Below the pieces are notes generated by a model. The model was given only the letters and a program-made list of their open reading frames with translations. It was not told the DNA's origin and did not search any database. A DNA stretch of 9,856 nucleotides from Desulfobacteraceae bacterium 4572_89 (lineage in GTDB: Bacteria > Desulfobacterota > Desulfobacteria > Desulfobacterales > Desulfobacteraceae): NCBI GenBank assembly GCA_002085465.1, contig NBML01000062.1, positions 1-9,856 of the forward strand. Reading direction: 5' to 3'. Positions 7,195 through 9,856 of this stretch are shown in pieces; within the stretch, counting starts at the first letter, position 1; the number at the start of each line of letters is the position of its first letter. Both the position numbers and the translations under genes were made by a program.

Positions 7195-7622
7195 CAGGCA
7201 AGTTCCGTGTTTTTACTGAAAAGACCCATTGCCCTGGTGGGACAGGTTAGAATACATAATTCACAAAGACTGCATTTTTCATTATTAAAAATTATTTCCA
7301 TTTCAGGACGCTTTATGTGCAGAGCCTCTGTGGGGCAGACTGCAATACAGGCTCCGCAATGGGTACAGACCTCTTCATCCTTATAGATCTGTTGTTCAGG
7401 GGTTGAGACTTCAACTCCCTGGTCCTTGAGAAATTTTATCCCTTTATTAAAATCCGATCTTGTGTCAGATGATATTTCCAAAACCATATATCCTTCTTTC
7501 CGGTTGGAAATTTTCGCACTCAGGATATTAAACAATAGATCAAATTTTCTGGTTAACTGACACACAAGTGCCTTTTGTGCAACTTCCGGCGGAAAATGTA
7601 AAATAACTATTTTGGAATACAA
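7194..7622 (-). CDS. NIL-domain 2[4Fe-4S] ferredoxin, TTG start (142 aa)
   Basis: Small cytoplasmic electron carrier and first gene of the operon. Residues 1-77 match the NIL-domain pattern: a beta strand with FPPE near the N-terminus (IVILHFPPEVAQ), FDLLFNILSAKIS, a strand YMVLEI, and a stretch ending LKDQGVEVS. The C-terminus is a bacterial-type dicluster ferredoxin with C86, C89, C92, C96 and C117, C120, C123, C127, each fourth Cys followed by Pro. I chose TTG at 7622 because GGAGG sits 7 nt upstream and the NIL homology begins right after it. The frame is open to another TTG at 7655, but that would add 11 residues (YRCIKNGGSS) without homology and would translate through the ribosome binding site. 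No ATG start is available. The stop overlaps the mnmA ATG. NIL domains also occur on MetN transporters and on ferredoxins near sulfur-amino-acid genes. A role in sulfur or electron supply for tRNA thiolation is inference from the operon. Confidence 0.92.
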   Translation of the reverse strand: MYSKIVILHFPPEVAQKALVCQLTRKFDLLFNILSAKISNRKEGYMVLEISSDTRSDFNKGIKFLKDQGVEVSTPEQQIYKDEEVCTHCGACIAVCPTEALHIKRPEMEIIFNNEKCSLCELCILTCPTRAMGLFSKNTELA

Positions 7623-7630
7623 TGAAGATC

Positions 7631-7635
7631 CTCCA
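7631..7635 (-). promoter_or_regulatory. Strong Shine-Dalgarno that fixes the TTG start of the NIL ferredoxin
   Basis: On the minus strand the sequence AATGGAGGATCTTCATTG places a consensus GGAGG seven to eight bases before the TTG at 7622. This is the strongest ribosome binding site in the operon and decides the start against the upstream TTG at 7655. Confidence 0.75.
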
Positions 7636-7643
7636 TTCTTAAT

Positions 7644-7669
7644 ACATCTGTACAAAATCTCTTTGACAA
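7644..7669 (-). promoter_or_regulatory. Candidate promoter for the NIL-ferredoxin/mnmA/mtaB/Fe-S operon
   Basis: Read on the minus strand, TTGTCA (7669-7664, 5 of 6 consensus) is followed after 17 nt by TGTATT (about 7646-7641, 4 of 6). Transcription would start just ahead of the GGAGG, giving a very short leader. A second minus-strand TATAAT-like box lies further upstream (7691-7686) without a clear -35. The -35 overlaps the plus-strand TTGACA. Confidence 0.35.
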
Positions 7670-7693
7670 AAGTGTAACATTAAGTATTATAAT
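7663..7693 (+). promoter_or_regulatory. Candidate sigma70 promoter for the acyltransferase-hydrolase gene
   Basis: A perfect TTGACA (7663-7668) is followed by TATTAT (7685-7690, spacing 16) and by an overlapping perfect TATAAT (7688-7693, spacing 19). Either gives a start near 7698-7700 and a leader of about 75 nt, which is AT-rich and has no obvious hairpin or riboswitch. The gene's ribosome binding site AGGG (7761-7764) is 8 nt before the ATG at 7773. The rest of the 150-bp intergenic region shows nothing else I can support. Confidence 0.55.
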
Positions 7694-7772
7694 TATCAGA
7701 TGCCATCTATTTATAATGGACCAATATATAATAAACCAATTGGATATACAATCATGTTTTAGGGTCTTGCAT

Positions 7773-9856
7773 ATGAATCGTTTTGCTTTTGAACTCTCCA
7801 GTTATACCCTTAAAACCTTTTCAGGTTTTTCAAAGGCCAATATAAGAATTAAAGGCCAGGAAAATATTCCAGATGGAGCAATTATATTTTGCGCCAATCA
7901 TTTTACACGGATTGAGACTATTTTCCTGCCTTACCATATCCATAACATTACTGGTAAGCAGGTTTGGTCCCTTGCTGCAAAAGAGTTGTTTGAAGTTCCT
8001 TTATTGGAAGGGATTTTAAAACAGCTTGGCGGGGTTTCCACCAATGATCCCAACCGGGATGAACTTATTTTGCAAACCCTTTTATCCGGTGATGTTCAAT
8101 GGATTATTTTCCCCGAAGGCATGATGGTTAAAAATAAAAAATTGATTAAAAAGAATAATTTTGTCCTGACAGATGATTCCGGGGTTTCACATCCCCATAC
8201 AGGAGCTGCAGCCCTTGCTTTGAAAAGCGAGTTTTACAGGGAAAGGCTGCGCAGACTCTCCAATGGGGAAGAATCAAACCCATACTCAGCCCAGGAGCAG
8301 GAGATCAATCCTGAGAATGACGTAAAGTCTGAACTATACCGGTTGAAAAAAAGCCTTAAAATAAAAGATCTGAACCAGGTTCTTGCTCAAAATACCTATA
8401 TAATTCCAGTTAACATTACCTATTATCCCTGTAATGCCAGGGAAAATATTTTGGGATCCATCGCAAAAATCGTTATAAAGGAGCCTTCAAAAAGAGTAAT
8501 GGACGAACTTATGACAGAGGGGGCAATGCTTTTTTCCGGTGTGGACATAACCATACGGTTTGGAAATCCCATTGAGATTACTCCCTATTTGAATGATCCT
8601 TATATAGAAAGTATGCTTAAGGTCAAACGTCGGGTTAAATTTGGTGATGACATCAATTCCAAAAAGATTTCAAAGGAAATTTCCTTTGAAATAATGGAAC
8701 GGTATATGTCTTCGGTATATGCCATGACCACAATTAACTATGATCATGTCATGGCATGTATTCTCAAACATTTTCCCTATAAAAAAGAGGGCATTGATAT
8801 ATATGAGTTCAAATGCAAGATCTATTATGCCATTACCTGCCTTTTACTGAATAATCTCTGTCATGTATGCGATATTCTTCAACATAACCAGGTTCATCTC
8901 TTGATCAATGACAGGTTTGACAGAATACAAAGATTCCTGGCCCTTGCCGAGGAAACCAAGATGGTTCAAATAAAAGGAGATCGGATTTTTAAAGATCAGA
9001 CCCGTTTTTATACCCGGTCTGGTTTCCATACCATACGCATGGAAAATCCCATTCTGGTCATGGCCAATGAAGTGGAGCCTGTGACTGAAGTAGAAATTTG
9101 TTTAAAGAAGATTGCCCAGAAATCAAGGAGCCAGATTCGGGAATTGGTAAAAACTAGAATCATTGAAAAAATGAACGTTGATTTTACCAGGGATTATAAT
9201 ACCTATTACCTGGAGGGTGAATCAAAAAAAAAAAGAATAGGCAGGCCATTATTTCTAAAACATGATCATGAAATTGCCGGAGTTTTGCTGATCCATGGAT
9301 ATATGGCTGCACCGGAAGAGATGAAGGCCTTTGCCACCTATCTCCATGGAAAAGGTTTTACTGTTTTTGCACCAAGGCTCAAGGGGCATGGTACAGCACC
9401 GGAAGACCTTGCAGGAACAAGTCATGAGGAATGGGTGGAATCTGTTGAGGAGGCCTATGTAGTTCTCAGGCATTCCTGCGAAAAAATTATCATTGGTGGT
9501 TTTTCAACCGGAGCAGGTCTTGCCCTTGAACTTTCAAGTCGGGTGGATGACTGCAAGGCTGTTTTTGCAGTGGCCCCCCCCATGAAACTCAATGATCTGG
9601 GTTCCTATTTTGTGCCGGCAATTGATGCCTGGAATTCCATGATCAAAAAAATACACCTGTCTTCCATTGCCAAGGAATTTATTGAAAATAATCCGGAAAA
9701 TCCCCATATCAATTATATTCGAAATCCCATTGCCGGAATTCATCAGCTTGGAAAGCTAATGGAACAATTGGAACCAAAACTGAAGAATCTTGAAAAACCG
9801 GTTTTAGTGGTTCAGTCTAGAAAAGACCCGGTGGTAAGTCCCAGCGGGACCGGAAA
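7773..9856 (+). CDS. PlsC-like acyltransferase fused to Est30-like alpha/beta hydrolase (partial, 694+ codons, runs off right edge)
   Basis: One uninterrupted frame from the ATG at 7773 to the window end. The N-terminal part resembles phospholipid acyltransferases: block I is CANHFTRIE (H43, with Glu48 where Asp is usual, so HX4E), block II-like GGVSTNDPNR at 86-95, and block III FPEG at 113-116. Residues ~125-490 continue as a mixed helical region (including PVNITYYPC and DITIRFGNPIEI, typical of the acyltransferase core) and a long segment I do not recognise. Residues ~500-694 are a serine hydrolase: LIHGY (H508-G509, oxyanion region), RLKGHGTAPEDL, nucleophile elbow GFSTG with S578, and the acid in VVQSRKDPV (D685). 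The catalytic His should lie about 40-50 residues beyond the edge. The pattern resembles carboxylesterase Est30 and monoacylglycerol lipases. No signal peptide is visible. The likely role is acyl transfer and acyl-ester hydrolysis on membrane lipids; the substrate is unknown. Confidence 0.88.
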   Translation, partial: MNRFAFELSSYTLKTFSGFSKANIRIKGQENIPDGAIIFCANHFTRIETIFLPYHIHNITGKQVWSLAAKELFEVPLLEGILKQLGGVSTNDPNRDELILQTLLSGDVQWIIFPEGMMVKNKKLIKKNNFVLTDDSGVSHPHTGAAALALKSEFYRERLRRLSNGEESNPYSAQEQEINPENDVKSELYRLKKSLKIKDLNQVLAQNTYIIPVNITYYPCNARENILGSIAKIVIKEPSKRVMDELMTEGAMLFSGVDITIRFGNPIEITPYLNDPYIESMLKVKRRVKFGDDINSKKISKEISFEIMERYMSSVYAMTTINYDHVMACILKHFPYKKEGIDIYEFKCKIYYAITCLLLNNLCHVCDILQHNQVHLLINDRFDRIQRFLALAEETKMVQIKGDRIFKDQTRFYTRSGFHTIRMENPILVMANEVEPVTEVEICLKKIAQKSRSQIRELVKTRIIEKMNVDFTRDYNTYYLEGESKKKRIGRPLFLKHDHEIAGVLLIHGYMAAPEEMKAFATYLHGKGFTVFAPRLKGHGTAPEDLAGTSHEEWVESVEEAYVVLRHSCEKIIIGGFSTGAGLALELSSRVDDCKAVFAVAPPMKLNDLGSYFVPAIDAWNSMIKKIHLSSIAKEFIENNPENPHINYIRNPIAGIHQLGKLMEQLEPKLKNLEKPVLVVQSRKDPVVSPSGTG
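9212..9265 (+). other. A11 slippery tract with upstream SD-like element and alternative-frame stops at the domain junction
   Basis: GGAGGG (9212-9217) lies 6 nt before a run of eleven A residues (9224-9234), in frame as TCA AAA AAA AAA AGA. Loss of one base, or a +1 ribosomal shift, brings TAG at 9238-9240 into frame. Gain of one base, or a -1 shift on A AAA AAA, reaches TGA at 9263-9265. Either would yield a protein of about 488-496 residues holding the acyltransferase without the hydrolase. Whether slippage occurs cannot be told from sequence alone. Confidence 0.45.

Noticed and set aside
7093..7386. 97-codon plus-strand frame across the mnmA/ferredoxin junction
   Set aside because: It spans the complement of the MnmA PP-loop and the ferredoxin cysteine motifs, both strongly supported on the minus strand.
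9262..9305. Internal translation start for a separate hydrolase gene after GGAGGG
   Set aside because: The nearby ATGs (9262, 9268) are out of frame, and the first in-frame ATG (9303) lies after the LIHGY strand, so a separately initiated hydrolase would lose a core element.
8844..9743. Three short minus-strand frames at the right end
   Set aside because: They lie opposite the continuous plus-strand acyltransferase-hydrolase frame, which has recognisable active-site motifs through this whole stretch.

Overview
The window is about 9.9 kb of chromosomal DNA of moderate to low G+C. Protein style suggests an anaerobic Desulfobacterota (Desulfobacterales-like, sulfate-reducer type) bacterium. The clues are many iron-sulfur proteins, a NIL-domain ferredoxin, a MnmA with a CxxC motif, and a cysteine-rich ferredoxin-like protein of a kind I associate with this group. 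That placement is inference from protein character, not a database match. I see no RNA gene, CRISPR array, IS element or phage gene.

Layout: (1) 1-2391, plus strand: the C-terminal two thirds of the replicative DNA polymerase III alpha subunit DnaE, cut by the left edge. (2) 2419-2676, minus strand: a small single-span membrane protein with a very acidic tail, convergent with dnaE. (3) 2783-3547, plus strand: a DjlA-like co-chaperone (glycine-rich membrane segment, TerB domain, C-terminal J domain), divergent from the small membrane protein. (4) 7622-3574, minus strand: a tight four-gene operon, in transcription order NIL/2[4Fe-4S] ferredoxin, mnmA, mtaB, and a cysteine-rich 2[4Fe-4S] protein. 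The junctions are a TGATG overlap, an ATGA overlap and a 28-nt gap. (5) 7773-9856, plus strand: a long open frame running off the right edge. It fuses a PlsC-like acyltransferase to an Est30-like alpha/beta hydrolase.

How the genes fit together: the minus-strand operon brings together two enzymes that put sulfur on the tRNA anticodon loop (MnmA, s2U34; MtaB, ms2t6A37) and two iron-sulfur proteins that could carry electrons or help with clusters or sulfur. MnmA here has three cysteines placed as in the proposed iron-sulfur form of the enzyme. The operon may therefore be an iron-sulfur-based tRNA thiolation module, which is inference from context and motifs. The fused lipid enzyme is transcribed divergently, and the two promoters appear to share a -35 region. 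At its domain junction is an 11-A tract preceded by a Shine-Dalgarno-like GGAGGG. A slip of one base in either direction stops translation within about 30 nt, so the gene could in principle make both a free acyltransferase and the full fusion.
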